The notes beneath the pieces were generated by a model that was not told the DNA's origin, searched no databases, and saw only the letters and a list, made by a program, of their open reading frames with translations. 64,000 bases of DNA, taken from contig NZ_JAIHLQ010000008.1 of the NCBI RefSeq assembly GCF_019733355.1, forward strand, positions 124,001 to 188,000, given 5' to 3'. Below, piece by piece: positions 8,054-17,285 of the stretch. The stretch comes from Pseudomonas baetica. Lineage in GTDB: Bacteria; Pseudomonadota; Gammaproteobacteria; Pseudomonadales; Pseudomonadaceae. Position numbers and translations under genes: made by a program. The first letter of the stretch is position 1. Each line of letters opens with the position of its first letter.

Positions 8054-9748
8054 TTAGTGCACCAGCATGCCAGTGAACCAGTAGGCCTGAGCCAAAGTGA
8101 TCAGGCCGACAATCGTTGCAAAGAATAGGCTGTGCTTGAGGGTGAAGCGGAACAGATCCGACTCCTTGCCCACCAGGCCTGTCGCGGCGCAGGCCACGGC
8201 GATCGATTGTGGCGAGATCATTTTGCCGGTCACGCCGCCGCTGGTGTTTGCGGCGACCAGCAACACATCGCTGACACCGATCTGGTGGGCGGTGGTCGCC
8301 TGCAACGAGCTGAACAGGGCGTTGGACGAGGTATCGGAGCCGGTGAGGAACACGCCAAGCCAGCCGAGGAACGGCGAGAAGAACGGGAATGCAGCGCCGG
8401 TCGCGGCCAATACCAGCGCCATGGTGGAAGACATGCCGGAGTAATTGGTGACGAAGGCGAACGCCAACACCATGCCGATCGACAGAATGGGCCAGCGCAG
8501 CTCGAACAGTGTCTCTTTAAAAGTGGTAAGACCAGTTTTAAAGTTGATCTTCAGTACCAGCATCGAGATCAGTGCGGAAAAGAAGATCGCCGTGCCGGTC
8601 GCGGAAATCGGGTCGAGTTTGAACACCGCTGGAATTGCGGTTGGCACGGCCACGATCGGTGCGGTCTTGATCACCAGTTGGTCAAGGTGCGGGATCGCGA
8701 AGTTGAACACCCACGCATACATCGAGCCGCCGGCAGCGAACATGGCCTTGAATGGCTTGAGGGTCCAGATGGTCACCAGCACCGTGAGGATCAGGAACGG
8801 CGACCAGGCTTTGAAAATTTCCCCGAGGCTGTAAGGCGAAGCCACGGTGGTGCGTTTCTGGCCGAAACCGCCGACGCTGGCGGTGATGGCCGCGCTCGAC
8901 GTGGCGCCGGCGATTTGCGCGTCTGCGCTGCGTTTCGGCTGCCAGACCTTCAGGAACAGGGTCAGGGAAATCAGGCTGACCAGGGCCGACGTGATGTCCG
9001 GCAGTTCCGGGCCAATGAAGTTGGAGGTGAAGTATTGGGTGACGGCGAAGCTCAAGCCCGCAACCAGCGCAGCTGGCCAGGTCTCACGGACGCCGCGCAG
9101 GCCATCCATCATGAACACCAGCCAGAACGGTACAAATAACGACAGCAGTGGCAGTTGGCGACCGGCCATGGCGCCGATCTTGAATGCGTCGATCCCCGTC
9201 ACCTGGCCGGCCACGATGATCGGAATCCCCAGTGCGCCGAACGCTACGGGGGCGGTGTTGGCGATCAGGCACAAACCTGCGGCGTACAACGGGTTGAAAC
9301 CCAGTCCAACGAGGAGGGCGGCGGTAATCGCCACCGGCGCGCCGAAACCGGCAGCACCTTCGAGGAATGCACCGAAGCAGAAACCGATCAGCAGCACCTG
9401 CAAGCGCTGGTCGTCAGTGATCGACAGCACCGAGCTGCGAATAACCTCGAACTGACCACTTTTGACGGTCAGTTTGTAGAGGAATACCGCGGCGACAATG
9501 ATCCAGGCAATCGGCCATAGACCGTAGGCGAAGCCATACCCGGCAGCGGCGAAGGCCATGTCGACCGGCATCTGGAACGCGAAGATCGCCACGGCAATCG
9601 ACAGCGCGAGCGTGATGCTGCCGGCTATATGACCTTTGAGACGGAACACCGCCAAGGCGAGGAAAAAGAAAACGATGGGAATGACGGCCGCGAGTGCGGA
9701 CACGCCGAGACTGCCGAGCGGGCTGTAGAGCTGTTGCCAGGTTTGCAT
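8054..9748 (-). CDS. lldP: L-lactate permease
   Basis: A 564-residue member of the LctP family with about 13 hydrophobic segments. Conserved stretches include [17 protein letters not shown] near residue 130, the [14 protein letters not shown] segment, and the SDTSSNALF and [11 protein letters not shown] motifs near the C-terminus. It imports L-lactate, and probably D-lactate and glycolate, by proton symport through the inner membrane. It is the first gene of the lldP-lutABC-dld unit. An LldR-type palindrome lies about 50 bases upstream of its ATG, and lldR is transcribed divergently. A second copy of the operator core lies inside this gene at 8521-8537. Confidence 0.95.
   Translation of the reverse strand: MQTWQQLYSPLGSLGVSALAAVIPIVFFFLALAVFRLKGHIAGSITLALSIAVAIFAFQMPVDMAFAAAGYGFAYGLWPIAWIIVAAVFLYKLTVKSGQFEVIRSSVLSITDDQRLQVLLIGFCFGAFLEGAAGFGAPVAITAALLVGLGFNPLYAAGLCLIANTAPVAFGALGIPIIVAGQVTGIDAFKIGAMAGRQLPLLSLFVPFWLVFMMDGLRGVRETWPAALVAGLSFAVTQYFTSNFIGPELPDITSALVSLISLTLFLKVWQPKRSADAQIAGATSSAAITASVGGFGQKRTTVASPYSLGEIFKAWSPFLILTVLVTIWTLKPFKAMFAAGGSMYAWVFNFAIPHLDQLVIKTAPIVAVPTAIPAVFKLDPISATGTAIFFSALISMLVLKINFKTGLTTFKETLFELRWPILSIGMVLAFAFVTNYSGMSSTMALVLAATGAAFPFFSPFLGWLGVFLTGSDTSSNALFSSLQATTAHQIGVSDVLLVAANTSGGVTGKMISPQSIAVACAATGLVGKESDLFRFTLKHSLFFATIVGLITLAQAYWFTGMLVH
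8521..8537. promoter_or_regulatory. LldR-operator-like sequence inside lldP
   Basis: AAGTGGTAAGACCAGTT shares the full 11-base core TGGTAAGACCA with the operator at 9800-9816 and differs only in the outer base on each side. It lies about 1.26 kb downstream of it, inside coding sequence. It might be an auxiliary operator or a coincidence. Confidence 0.35.
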
Positions 9749-9799
9749 ATGGGGTGGCCCCTAATTGTTGTTGGTCAGGCACTGTCAGCGTTCTTGGAT

Positions 9800-9816
9800 A
9801 ATTGGTAAGACCAATT
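9800..9816. promoter_or_regulatory. LldR operator in the lldP-lldR intergenic region
   Basis: AATTGGTAAGACCAATT is a perfect 7-3-7 palindrome matching the TGGTnnnACCA core used by FadR/LldR-type GntR regulators. It lies about 50 bases upstream of lldP and about 200 upstream of lldR. LldR would hold lldP-lutABC-dld down until lactate binds. Confidence 0.8.
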
Positions 9817-10010
9817 TACAATCGCTGTTGGCTAGGGTAAAAGCCTTCATGTCGGTGTGTCAATTTGTCGCCCTGAAACTTTTGTCGAATAAGCGGTGCA
9901 GATCGCATCTGATCCGGTTCGGGCTAGTGTCGTCTGATAGGTGTCGGCAGGGCGCCGATAGGCCAGAATAGAGAGCCCGGCGAGCGGTCGGGATCGTGGA
10001 GAAATGAGTT

Positions 10011-10778
10011 ATGGGGTTTGATCAGATACGTCAGCGCCGTTTGTCTGACGATATTGTCGAGCGACTTGAGGGGATGATCCTCGAGGGCACGCTGAAGTCC
10101 GGTGAACGGCTTCCGGCGGAGCGCACGCTGGCCGAACAATTTGGCGTATCACGCCCGTCGCTGCGCGAGGCGATTCAGAAACTGGCGGCCAAAGGTCTGC
10201 TGGTCAGTCGCCAGGGCGGCGGCAACTATGTGGTTGAGAGTCTGGGTTCAACGTTCAGCGATCCACTGCTGCAATTGCTTGAAAGCAATCCTGAGGCGCA
10301 ACGCGATCTGCTGGAATTTCGCCACACTCTGGAGGCATCGTGTGCCTATTACGCTGCGTTGCGTGCTACCGATGTTGATCGCGAGCGGCTGACAGCAGCG
10401 TTCGAAGAGTTGCAGGACTGCTATTCGCGACACGACGAAGTCAGTCGTGCAGAGGAGGGGGCTGCGGACGCGAAGTTTCACCTGGCGATTGCCGAGGCCA
10501 GTCACAACGCCGTGTTGCTGCACACCATTCGCGGGCTGTTCGATTTGCTTAAGCGCAACGTCGTGACCAACATTGGCGGCATGTACAAGCAGCGCACGGA
10601 AACCCGTGACATGCTGATCACTCAGCATCGGGAATTGTATCTGGCGATTATTGAAGGGCGCGCAGAGCAGGCGCGGGAAGTTTCCAGTCGACACATTCTG
10701 TATGTACAGGAAGTGCTGGAAGAGGTGCGGCAAGAGGTTCAGCGCATGGCCAGAGCGGAGCGGCGCAAGGGGATGTAG
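10011..10778 (+). CDS. lldR: Lactate-responsive GntR-family regulator LldR
   Basis: A 255-residue GntR protein of the FadR subfamily. The winged helix lies at residues 8-75 (ERLPAERTLAEQFGVSRPSLREAI), followed by an all-helical FCD ligand domain with the metal-binding pattern of Asp and His residues (DAKFHLAIAEASHNAVLLH near 155). GGAGAAATGAGTT precedes the ATG, which is the start I chose. It is divergent from lldP with a matching palindrome between. LldR is known in Pseudomonas to repress lactate genes until L- or D-lactate is present. The specific effector is inferred from gene context. Confidence 0.92.
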   Translation: MGFDQIRQRRLSDDIVERLEGMILEGTLKSGERLPAERTLAEQFGVSRPSLREAIQKLAAKGLLVSRQGGGNYVVESLGSTFSDPLLQLLESNPEAQRDLLEFRHTLEASCAYYAALRATDVDRERLTAAFEELQDCYSRHDEVSRAEEGAADAKFHLAIAEASHNAVLLHTIRGLFDLLKRNVVTNIGGMYKQRTETRDMLITQHRELYLAIIEGRAEQAREVSSRHILYVQEVLEEVRQEVQRMARAERRKGM

Positions 10779-10794
10779 CTTTTTTAAAGGCAAA

Positions 10795-10876
10795 AAATCT
10801 CAGCCGGCTGCGGTTCCTGCGTGTGGGAGATGTATTTCCCTGTAGGAACTGCCGCCGGCTGCGATCTTTTCAGACA
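10795..10876. repeat. Inverted pair of a dispersed intergenic repeat
   Basis: The sequence TCTCAGCCGGCTGCGGTTCC at about 10798-10817 and its approximate inverse TAGGAACTGCCGCCGGCTGC at about 10842-10861 form a long imperfect hairpin. The half-element (TGTAGGAnCTGCCG...GCTGCGATCTTTT) is a common interspersed repeat in P. fluorescens-group genomes. It sits between the converging ends of lldR and smpB and may also end transcription. Confidence 0.65.
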
Positions 10877-10883
10877 GAAAGAC

Positions 10884-11366
10884 TCAGTCTTCCTTGCCCT
10901 TGTTGCGCACGGCACGCTGCAACTCACGACCTGCATCGCGTTCACGCTCGGTGTCACGCTTGTCGTATTCCTTCTTGCCCTTACCCAGAGCGATCTCACA
11001 CTTGACCATGTGTTTGCTCCAGTACCAGGACAGGCATACGCAGGCGTAACCCTTTTGCTGCACAGCGGCGGCGAGTTTTTCAAGCTCGCGGCGGTTGAGC
11101 AGCAATTTGCGAGTGCGCACCGGGTCAGCGATGACGTGGGTGCTGGCGGTCATCAGAGGCGTGATGTGACTGCCGAGCAGCCACGCTTCGCCATCCTTGA
11201 GCAGCACGTAACTGTCGACCAGTTGCAGCTTGCTTGCCCGTAGACTTTTTACTTCCCAGCCGGCCAGGACCAGACCAGCCTCGAACTTATGCTCGATGAA
11301 GTAATCGTGTCGCGCTTTTTTGTTCTGCGCGATGGTCCCTGTTGGGTGTTTCTTCTGTTTAGCCAT
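10884..11366 (-). CDS. smpB: SsrA-binding protein SmpB
   Basis: A 160-residue SmpB with the usual oligonucleotide-binding barrel: start [22 protein letters not shown], core [17 protein letters not shown], and [11 protein letters not shown]. The C-terminal tail is rich in Lys, Arg and Asp ([14 protein letters not shown]), which becomes helical in the ribosome mRNA channel. It binds the tRNA-like domain of tmRNA and delivers it to stalled ribosomes. The partner RNA gene ssrA lies about 9 kb upstream on the same strand, separated by the lactate locus. It is divergent from the NSS transporter. Confidence 0.97.
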   Translation of the reverse strand: MAKQKKHPTGTIAQNKKARHDYFIEHKFEAGLVLAGWEVKSLRASKLQLVDSYVLLKDGEAWLLGSHITPLMTASTHVIADPVRTRKLLLNRRELEKLAAAVQQKGYACVCLSWYWSKHMVKCEIALGKGKKEYDKRDTERERDAGRELQRAVRNKGKED

Positions 11367-11485
11367 AGGGGCGGCATTATATGGAGATAAATGGCCGTCG
11401 GCTACGGTGATGCTGCGTGCTTGAGCAGGTTGAGTGAATGCCGGACAATGCGGCCTCTTTTTCTAACGCTTGGGCGTGATAAACG

Positions 11486-12889
11486 ATGTCGACAGACAAG
11501 GTTTCTGTCCACGGCAGTTGGGCTAGCCGCTGGGTATTCATACTCGCCGCGACCGGTTCGGCCGTGGGACTGGGTAGTATCTGGAAATTCCCCTATATGG
11601 TCGGGATGTACGGCGGCGGCGCTTTTGTATTGATGTTTCTGGCGTGCATCGCACTGATCGGCATCCCTGTCATGCTCGCTGAAACCCTGATAGGCCGGCG
11701 CGCCCGGCAAAGTCCGGCAAATGCCCTGAAGGTGCTGGCGCTGGAGGCTGGGCACTCGCCCAAGTGGTCGTGGGGTGCGTTTGCCGGGATGATCACGGCA
11801 TTGCTGATTCTGTCTTTCTATAGCGTTGTGGGTGGCTGGTCGCTGGATTACATCATCGACATGGGGCGCGGCGACTTCCAGGGCGCTACGGCTGATCAGG
11901 TCGGCGCCTACTTTGGCAATGTCATTGCCGATCCTTGGCGCCTGACACTTTGGCACACGATTTTTATGCTGCTGTCGGCGCTGGTCATCGCCAAGGGTGT
12001 GGTTGCAGGGCTTGAGCGCAGCCTGCGGATCATGATGCCGCTGCTGTTCGTGATGATTCTGGTGCTGCTGGGTTACAGCATGACCACTGGGCACTTCATG
12101 GAAGGCGTGCATTTCATGTTCGACTTTCACCCGGAAAAAGTCCTCGACGGTTTGCTGCCCGCCATGGGTCACGCGTTCTTCTCTTTGAGCGTGGGCGTTG
12201 GCTCGATCATGATCTACGGCGCCTACATGCCCAAGAGTGCGTCATTGTCCGGCACGGTTGTCGGCGTTGCATTGCTCGACACGTTTGTTTCGCTGGTGGC
12301 CGGTCTTGCCTTGTTTCCTATTGTGTTCGCCGGCGGGCTGAACCCTAGCGAGGGGCCTGGCCTGATGTTCGTCAGTCTGCCATTTGCTTTTGGTAACGTG
12401 GCTTTTGGTCAGTTGATGGGCGTTGTGTTCTTTGTTCTGGTGGCGGTTGCGGCTTGGAGTTCGGCAATTTCGTTGCTCGAACCCATGGTTGCCTACTTGG
12501 TGGAGCGCACGAAAGTCAGGCGCGCCTGGGTGACATTCTGGCTGGCATTCACCTGCTGGTTCGTCGGTTTGGGCACGGTGTTCTCCTTCAATATCTGGAA
12601 GGAAGCCAAATTTTTCGTGAACGAAGGCGGGATGTTCCATCTCTACCAATGGGGCGCGCAGAGTGGCCTTGATTTCTTCGGTGTGATCGATTTCTTCACC
12701 TCGCGGATCATGTTGCCGTTGGGTGGGTTGTGTTTCGTGCTATTTGCCGGATGGGTGATGGGGCGTGAAGCAGTGCGTGACGAGTTGTCGATTCGTAACC
12801 CGGCGCTGTTTGCCCTGTCTTTGTTCTTGATGCGCTATGTGGCGCCCATCGGCATTCTTGTAGTGTTTGCCACCCAGCTCTGGAAGTGA
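11486..12889 (+). CDS. Sodium-dependent transporter, NSS family
   Basis: A 467-residue multi-pass membrane protein with about 11-12 helices. The first helix has the neurotransmitter:sodium symporter signature (GSAVGLGSIWKFPYMVGMYGGGAF, residues 23-46), which forms the sodium and substrate sites in LeuT-like proteins. Later conserved segments include SLSVGVGSIMIYGAYM in helix 6. Substrate is probably an amino acid but cannot be told from sequence. It begins 119 bases from the divergent smpB start. Its stop is seven bases before the ratA ATG, so the two may be cotranscribed. Confidence 0.88.
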   Translation: MSTDKVSVHGSWASRWVFILAATGSAVGLGSIWKFPYMVGMYGGGAFVLMFLACIALIGIPVMLAETLIGRRARQSPANALKVLALEAGHSPKWSWGAFAGMITALLILSFYSVVGGWSLDYIIDMGRGDFQGATADQVGAYFGNVIADPWRLTLWHTIFMLLSALVIAKGVVAGLERSLRIMMPLLFVMILVLLGYSMTTGHFMEGVHFMFDFHPEKVLDGLLPAMGHAFFSLSVGVGSIMIYGAYMPKSASLSGTVVGVALLDTFVSLVAGLALFPIVFAGGLNPSEGPGLMFVSLPFAFGNVAFGQLMGVVFFVLVAVAAWSSAISLLEPMVAYLVERTKVRRAWVTFWLAFTCWFVGLGTVFSFNIWKEAKFFVNEGGMFHLYQWGAQSGLDFFGVIDFFTSRIMLPLGGLCFVLFAGWVMGREAVRDELSIRNPALFALSLFLMRYVAPIGILVVFATQLWK

Positions 12890-12896
12890 CGCTTAC

Positions 12897-13331
12897 ATGA
12901 CGACACATATTCAACGATCGGCGCTGCTGCCGTACCCGGCGCAATTTCTCTACGACCTGGTCAACGACGTGGCGCGTTATCCGGAGTTTTTGCCGTGGTG
13001 CTCGTCCGCTGAAGTACTGGAAAGCTCGCCCGAGCATATGCGTGCCAGTGTTGGCGTGGCCAAGGGAGGCCTCAGTCAGCATTTCGTGACGCGCAACACG
13101 CTGGTACCTGGGCAATCGATCGAGATGAATCTCGAAGAGGGCCCTTTCAATCAGTTGCACGGCGTTTGGGTGTTCAAGGTGTTGAACGAGAAGGCCTGCA
13201 AGATCAGTTTGGATCTGTCCTTCGACTACGCAGGGCCGCTCGTACGCGCCACGCTGGGGCCGCTGTTCAATCAGGCTGCGAATACTCTGGTGGACGCGTT
13301 CTGCCAGCGTGCCAAGCAGATGCATGGTTGA
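12897..13331 (+). CDS. ratA: RatA-like START/polyketide-cyclase domain protein
   Basis: A 144-residue single-domain protein of the SRPBCC fold (RatA/Coq10 type): [32 protein letters not shown] near the N-terminus and a C-terminal helix [21 protein letters not shown]. In E. coli RatA was described as binding 50S subunits and blocking association; Coq10 homologues bind ubiquinone, so the true role in Pseudomonas is open. I start at 12897 rather than in the transporter overlap, because the conserved fold begins there. The last eight bases overlap rnfH, the usual partner of ratA. Confidence 0.88.
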   Translation: MTTHIQRSALLPYPAQFLYDLVNDVARYPEFLPWCSSAEVLESSPEHMRASVGVAKGGLSQHFVTRNTLVPGQSIEMNLEEGPFNQLHGVWVFKVLNEKACKISLDLSFDYAGPLVRATLGPLFNQAANTLVDAFCQRAKQMHG

Positions 13332-13638
13332 AGCGGTGATCGAGATAGAGGTCGTGTATGCGGCCGTTGATCGTCAGGTGCTGCGTACGGTCAGCTTGGT
13401 TGAGGGGGCGACCGTGCGATCGGCGGTGTTTGCCTCGGGTATCAATATCGAGTTTCCTGAGTTGAATCTGTCTGAGTGTCCGTTGGGGATTTTTGGCAAA
13501 GTGGTTTCCGATCCGGATACAAGGCTTGTTCAGACGGGGGATCGCATTGAGATTTACCGACCGCTGCTCGCCGACCCAAAAGAGGTTCGGCGTTTGCGCG
13601 CGGCTAAAGCAGCCGAAGCCAAAGCTCGAAATCAGTGA
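13324..13638 (+). CDS. rnfH: RnfH family ubiquitin-like protein
   Basis: A 104-residue beta-grasp protein of the RnfH family ([25 protein letters not shown], then [27 protein letters not shown]). The ATG at 13324 lies within the end of ratA, so translation is likely coupled. The C-terminus is a charged tail ([19 protein letters not shown]). No rnf electron-transport genes are nearby; the ratA-rnfH pair is widespread in gammaproteobacteria on its own and has been viewed as toxin-antitoxin-like in layout. The biochemical role is not settled. Confidence 0.9.
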   Translation: MVEAVIEIEVVYAAVDRQVLRTVSLVEGATVRSAVFASGINIEFPELNLSECPLGIFGKVVSDPDTRLVQTGDRIEIYRPLLADPKEVRRLRAAKAAEAKARNQ

Positions 13639-13659
13639 GTAAGCCAATCTGCAAGCAAT

Positions 13660-13687
13660 AAAAAACCCGGAATTTCCGGGTTTTTTA
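13660..13687. terminator. Bidirectional terminator between rnfH and bamE
   Basis: A-run, CCCGGAA/TTCCGGG stem, T-run. It serves both the rnfH transcript on the plus strand and bamE on the minus strand. Confidence 0.92.
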
Positions 13688-13699
13688 TTGGCTCGCCAA

Positions 13700-14227
13700 T
13701 TATTGCGGCGAGGTGTCCAGCGGCTCTGGTGTCGGAACCGGAACGGTTTCTACACCATCAACTTCCTTCTGGATCTGATCCAGCATGGAACCTGGCTTGA
13801 CCGGTTTTTCCGGTTTTGGCTTCTCGGCGTTTTCAGCAGGAGCGGTCACGGTGGTGTCACTGTCCTTGCCGAGAATGGCTTCGTCACGGCTTACGCCCGG
13901 CATGAAGTCACCAGACAGGCTGACAAGCTGGTCGTTTGAGTTAAAAATAACGCTGATGCGTTCCTGTTGGCGTTCACCGCCACCCGGTTGCAGGCTGTAC
14001 AGATAATCCCAGCGATTGGCATGGAACGTATCGGCAAGCAGGGGGTTGCCCATGATAAACCGTACTTGCGGCCGGGTCATTCCCGGGCGTAACTGGTCTA
14101 TCATGTCCTGCGTGACGACATTGCCCTGCTGGATGTCGATTTTGTAAACCCCGGGGAATGAACAACCGGCGAGTGCGAGCAGTCCCACAAAGGTGAAACT
14201 GGTTAGCAAGAGCTTGGTGTTTTGCAT
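13700..14227 (-). CDS. bamE: Outer membrane assembly lipoprotein BamE (OmlA)
   Basis: A 175-residue lipoprotein. The signal peptide ends in the lipobox LAGC, with Cys22 as lipidation site. The SmpA/OmlA domain follows: [31 protein letters not shown] with the conserved [10 protein letters not shown] Pro-, Lys- and Glu-rich tail of about 50 residues ([11 protein letters not shown]) extends beyond the domain, as is common in pseudomonads. BamE is a subunit of the BAM complex that inserts beta-barrel proteins. It is divergent from fur with about 100 bases between, the conserved omlA-fur arrangement described in Pseudomonas and Xanthomonas. Confidence 0.95.
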   Translation of the reverse strand: MQNTKLLLTSFTFVGLLALAGCSFPGVYKIDIQQGNVVTQDMIDQLRPGMTRPQVRFIMGNPLLADTFHANRWDYLYSLQPGGGERQQERISVIFNSNDQLVSLSGDFMPGVSRDEAILGKDSDTTVTAPAENAEKPKPEKPVKPGSMLDQIQKEVDGVETVPVPTPEPLDTSPQ

Positions 14228-14324
14228 CGGTGGGCGACTTCCACTATCTTGGCTGGGACAACGTAAACGCCGATCATACCCGCATTAAGAGAAGCTGCGA
14301 AGCAGCATCGCGAGAAAGCTAACC

Positions 14325-14729
14325 ATGGTTGAAAATAGCGAACTACGCAAAGCCGGCCTGAAAGTGACCCTGCCACGGGTCAAGATCCTGCAAATGCTCG
14401 ACTCTACCGAGCAGCGTCACATGAGTGCCGAGGACGTCTACAAGGCGTTGATGGAGGCTGGCGAGGACGTCGGTCTGGCCACGGTTTACCGTGTCCTGAC
14501 CCAGTTTGAAGCGGCTGGTCTCGTGGTCCGTCACAACTTCGACGGTGGCCACGCGGTATTCGAATTGGCCGATGGTGGGCACCACGACCATATGGTTGAC
14601 GTTGAAACCGGTGAAGTCGTCGAGTTCATCAGCGTTGAAATCGAAAAACTCCAGAATGCAATTGCCGAGGAGCACGGTGTCGAGTTGGTGGATCACAACC
14701 TGGTGCTGTACGTACGCAAGAAAAAGTAA
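14325..14729 (+). CDS. fur: Ferric uptake regulator
   Basis: A 134-residue Fur protein. The winged helix spans residues 1-80 (VTLPRVKILQML, DVGLATVYRVLTQFEAAGLV), followed by the metal-binding and dimerisation domain with HHDHMVDVETGEVVEF near residue 88. It lacks the CxxC structural-zinc motifs of E. coli Fur, as is usual for Pseudomonas Fur. With Fe2+ bound it represses siderophore and iron-uptake genes. The upstream gap shared with bamE contains a GCTGCGAAGCAGC dyad near 14293-14305. A strong hairpin follows the gene. Confidence 0.97.
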   Translation: MVENSELRKAGLKVTLPRVKILQMLDSTEQRHMSAEDVYKALMEAGEDVGLATVYRVLTQFEAAGLVVRHNFDGGHAVFELADGGHHDHMVDVETGEVVEFISVEIEKLQNAIAEEHGVELVDHNLVLYVRKKK

Positions 14730-14761
14730 GCATGTCGCGCGAATTTCAGGTTCGCGAAACG

Positions 14762-14795
14762 AGCGAAGGCGACCCAAGGGTCGCCTTCGTGCTTT
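14762..14795 (+). terminator. Hairpin between fur and recN
   Basis: Stem GCGAAGGCGACCC/GGGTCGCCTTCG with a two-base loop, lying between the converging fur and recN genes. The T-run is weak on the plus strand, but the stem is very stable and could serve both genes. Confidence 0.75.
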
Positions 14796-14804
14796 CAGTC
14801 ATCT

Positions 14805-16478
14805 TTAAACTTTGGCGGTGACGACCATCTTTTTCGCGTGCGCCAAGGATTCCTTGGTCAGGTCGATGCCACCCAGCATGCGTGCCACTTCTTCTATTCG
14901 GTCGTTCTTGCTCAGCTTGGAGACAGCAGTGTGGGTTGCCTGTTCGCCGCGCACTTTGTGTACAAACAGGTGTTGGTGACCTTGCGCCGCCACTTGTGGC
15001 AAGTGCGTCACTGTCAGAACCTGTCCGCGTTCACCGAGGCGGCGGAGCAATTGGCCGACAATTTCAGCGGTCGGGCCGCCAATACCCACGTCCACCTCGT
15101 CGAACACCAGTGTGGGGGCGCGGGAGGTTTGCGCGGTAATCACTTGAATTGCCAAGCTGATACGTGACAGTTCGCCACCGGACGCCACTTTCGCCAGTGC
15201 CTTCAGTGGTTGACCGGGGTTGGCGCTGACCAGCAGTTCGACTTGCTCCAGCCCGTTGGGCAGAAGTTCTTCGCTGCTGTTGGCGCGCAACTCAATGGTG
15301 AATCGCCCGCCCGGCATGCCCAGGCGTTGAATCTCCAGCTCTACCGCGCTGGCGAGGCTGCCGGCCGCCTGATGGCGCAAATCACTCAGCTCGCGGGCCT
15401 TCTCTTGATAATGACGAGCATAGGAGGCTAGCTCTTCGCTCAATCGCTCGATGGATTCGTCGTTGGCATTGAGAGTTTCGATTTCATCCAGCAGTTTTTG
15501 CTGCATTTCGCTGACTTCGGTTGGTTGAATCCTGTGCTTGCGCGCCAGCGTGTAAATGGCATCCAGTCGCTCTTCCAGATATTGCAGGCGAGCCGGATCG
15601 GCATCGAAGTTATCAAGGAAGCGATTGAGTTCACCAACGGCTTCTTCAACCTGGATCTGTGCGCTGGTCAGCAAGCTGCTTGCTTCACCCAGTGCGCCGA
15701 TTGAATTGTTCACACTCGATAAGCGATTGAGGCTGGCGGTCAGCGCATTCAGCACGTTACCGGAATCGCTTTCGCTGCATTGCTCGACCACTTGTCGACA
15801 AATGCCCAGCAAGGTTTCGGCGTTGGTCAGATTTTTGTGTTCTTGCTCCAACTGCTCGAGTTCGTTATCGCCGAGTCCGAGATTTTCCAGTTCTTCGAGT
15901 TGGTAGCTGAGCAGTTGATGGCGCGCGCGTTGTTCGTCGCCGGAATTGGAGAGGCGCTCCAGCTCCTGGCGTGTCTGGCGCCAACGCTGCGCGGCCAGAT
16001 GCACTTGGCGCGCAAGGTCGGTAGCGCCAGCGTATTCGTCCAGCAGTCGGCGATGGGTGTCGGTTTTCAGCAGGGACTGGTGTTCATGTTGACTATGAAT
16101 ATCGATCAGCAATTCGCCGAGGGCCTTGAGATCACCCAGCGGGCAGGGTGTGCCGTTGATATAGCCGCGTGAACGACCTTCGCTGGTGATGACTCGGCGC
16201 AGGATGCAGGGGCCGTCGATGTCCAGATCGCGTTCTGCCAGCCAGGCGTGGGCTTCGGGAATATCGACCAGATCGAAAGTCGCCAGGATATCGGCCTTGT
16301 CGGCGCCCGGGCGCACTACGCCACTGTCGGCGCGATCGCCAAGGGTCAGGCCCAGGGCGTCGAGCATGATCGATTTGCCTGCGCCGGTTTCCCCTGTGAT
16401 CACGCTCATCCCGCGATCAAGTTCGAGATCGAGATGTTCAACGATGGCGTAGTTGTGTACAGACAGGTGCACCAGCAT
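14805..16478 (-). CDS. recN: DNA repair ATPase RecN
   Basis: A 557-residue SMC-like protein. The Walker A GETGAGKS lies at residues 29-36, long coiled-coil arms fill the middle (about 150-370), and the C-terminal ATPase half has an ABC signature (VASGGELSRISLAIQ) and Walker B (TLVFDEVDVGIGG). It takes part in recombinational repair of double-strand breaks. A LexA box lies 24-40 bases upstream of the start, so it should belong to the SOS regulon as in E. coli. Confidence 0.97.
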   Translation of the reverse strand: MLVHLSVHNYAIVEHLDLELDRGMSVITGETGAGKSIMLDALGLTLGDRADSGVVRPGADKADILATFDLVDIPEAHAWLAERDLDIDGPCILRRVITSEGRSRGYINGTPCPLGDLKALGELLIDIHSQHEHQSLLKTDTHRRLLDEYAGATDLARQVHLAAQRWRQTRQELERLSNSGDEQRARHQLLSYQLEELENLGLGDNELEQLEQEHKNLTNAETLLGICRQVVEQCSESDSGNVLNALTASLNRLSSVNNSIGALGEASSLLTSAQIQVEEAVGELNRFLDNFDADPARLQYLEERLDAIYTLARKHRIQPTEVSEMQQKLLDEIETLNANDESIERLSEELASYARHYQEKARELSDLRHQAAGSLASAVELEIQRLGMPGGRFTIELRANSSEELLPNGLEQVELLVSANPGQPLKALAKVASGGELSRISLAIQVITAQTSRAPTLVFDEVDVGIGGPTAEIVGQLLRRLGERGQVLTVTHLPQVAAQGHQHLFVHKVRGEQATHTAVSKLSKNDRIEEVARMLGGIDLTKESLAHAKKMVVTAKV

Positions 16479-16502
16479 AAAGGCCGCTCCCAGGCTTTAG
16501 GT

Positions 16503-16518
16503 CTGGTTATTTATACAG
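16503..16518 (-). promoter_or_regulatory. LexA (SOS) box upstream of recN
   Basis: On the minus strand CTGTATAAATAACCAG matches CTGT-N8-ACAG with a single mismatch and the usual AT-rich centre. It lies 25 bases before the recN ATG. Confidence 0.8.
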
Positions 16519-16637
16519 TGTTTTGTTTCGGGCTGACAATGCCCCCTCTTAGCTCGATTCGCTTGAACGGAAAAATTTCTTAGCGCATCGAGGAATGTGA
16601 AAGCGGCACTTTTTTGTAGGGTTAATCATTGAAGCCC

Positions 16638-16666
16638 CTTGAAGCCTGATTTTGCGGCCCCATATA
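16638..16666 (+). promoter_or_regulatory. Sigma32 heat-shock promoter of grpE
   Basis: CTTGAA (16638-16643), 14 bp, then CCCCATAT (16658-16665). This is close to the heat-shock consensus CTTGAAA-N13/15-CCCCATNT and lies 53 bases before the grpE ATG. Confidence 0.85.
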
Positions 16667-16718
16667 TCGGGACAGAAGCGCGAGTCGAACTCGCGGACGA
16701 TATTGAAAGGAGAATTCT

Positions 16719-17285
16719 ATGGCTGACGAACAGACAGTAGATAAGCAAAACCCAGAAGCCAATCCGGCGCCCGAGGGTTCGGGTGACGACCTGGCGACCC
16801 GTGTACAAGTGCTCGAAGAGCAATTGGCCGCCGCGCAGGATCAGTCTCTGCGTGTTGCCGCTGATCTGCAGAACGTCCGTCGTCGTGCCGAGCAAGACGT
16901 CGAGAAAGCGCACAAGTTTGCGTTGGAAAAATTCGCCAGTGACCTGCTGCCGATTGTCGACAGCCTGGAGCGCGGCCTTGAGCTGTCGAACCCGGACGAC
17001 GAAGGTATTCGTCCGATGCGTGAGGGGATCGAGCTGACGCTGAAAATGTTTCACGACACCCTCAAGCGTTATCAGCTTGAAGCGATCGATCCGCATGGCG
17101 AACCGTTCAATGCCGTTCACCATCAGGCGATGGCCATGCAGGAAAGCGCCGACGTAGAGCCGAACAGCGTTCTGAAGGTGTTCCAGAAGGGCTACCAGCT
17201 CAATGGCCGCTTGTTGCGCCCGGCCATGGTCGTGGTCAGCAAGGCGCCTGCGCCAGTTTCGCCTTCTATTGATGAGCAGGCTTGA
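16719..17285 (+). CDS. grpE: Nucleotide exchange factor GrpE
   Basis: A 188-residue GrpE. An acidic, disordered N-terminus (residues 1-35) leads into the long coiled-coil helix ([33 protein letters not shown] in sequence order, residues 29-62) and the C-terminal beta domain ([41 protein letters not shown]). It releases ADP from DnaK in the DnaK-DnaJ-GrpE folding cycle. The ATG has GAAAGGAG upstream. It is first in the grpE-dnaK-dnaJ-dapB series, with its own heat-shock promoter; its stop codon overlaps the -35 box of the next promoter. Confidence 0.97.
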   Translation: MADEQTVDKQNPEANPAPEGSGDDLATRVQVLEEQLAAAQDQSLRVAADLQNVRRRAEQDVEKAHKFALEKFASDLLPIVDSLERGLELSNPDDEGIRPMREGIELTLKMFHDTLKRYQLEAIDPHGEPFNAVHHQAMAMQESADVEPNSVLKVFQKGYQLNGRLLRPAMVVVSKAPAPVSPSIDEQA

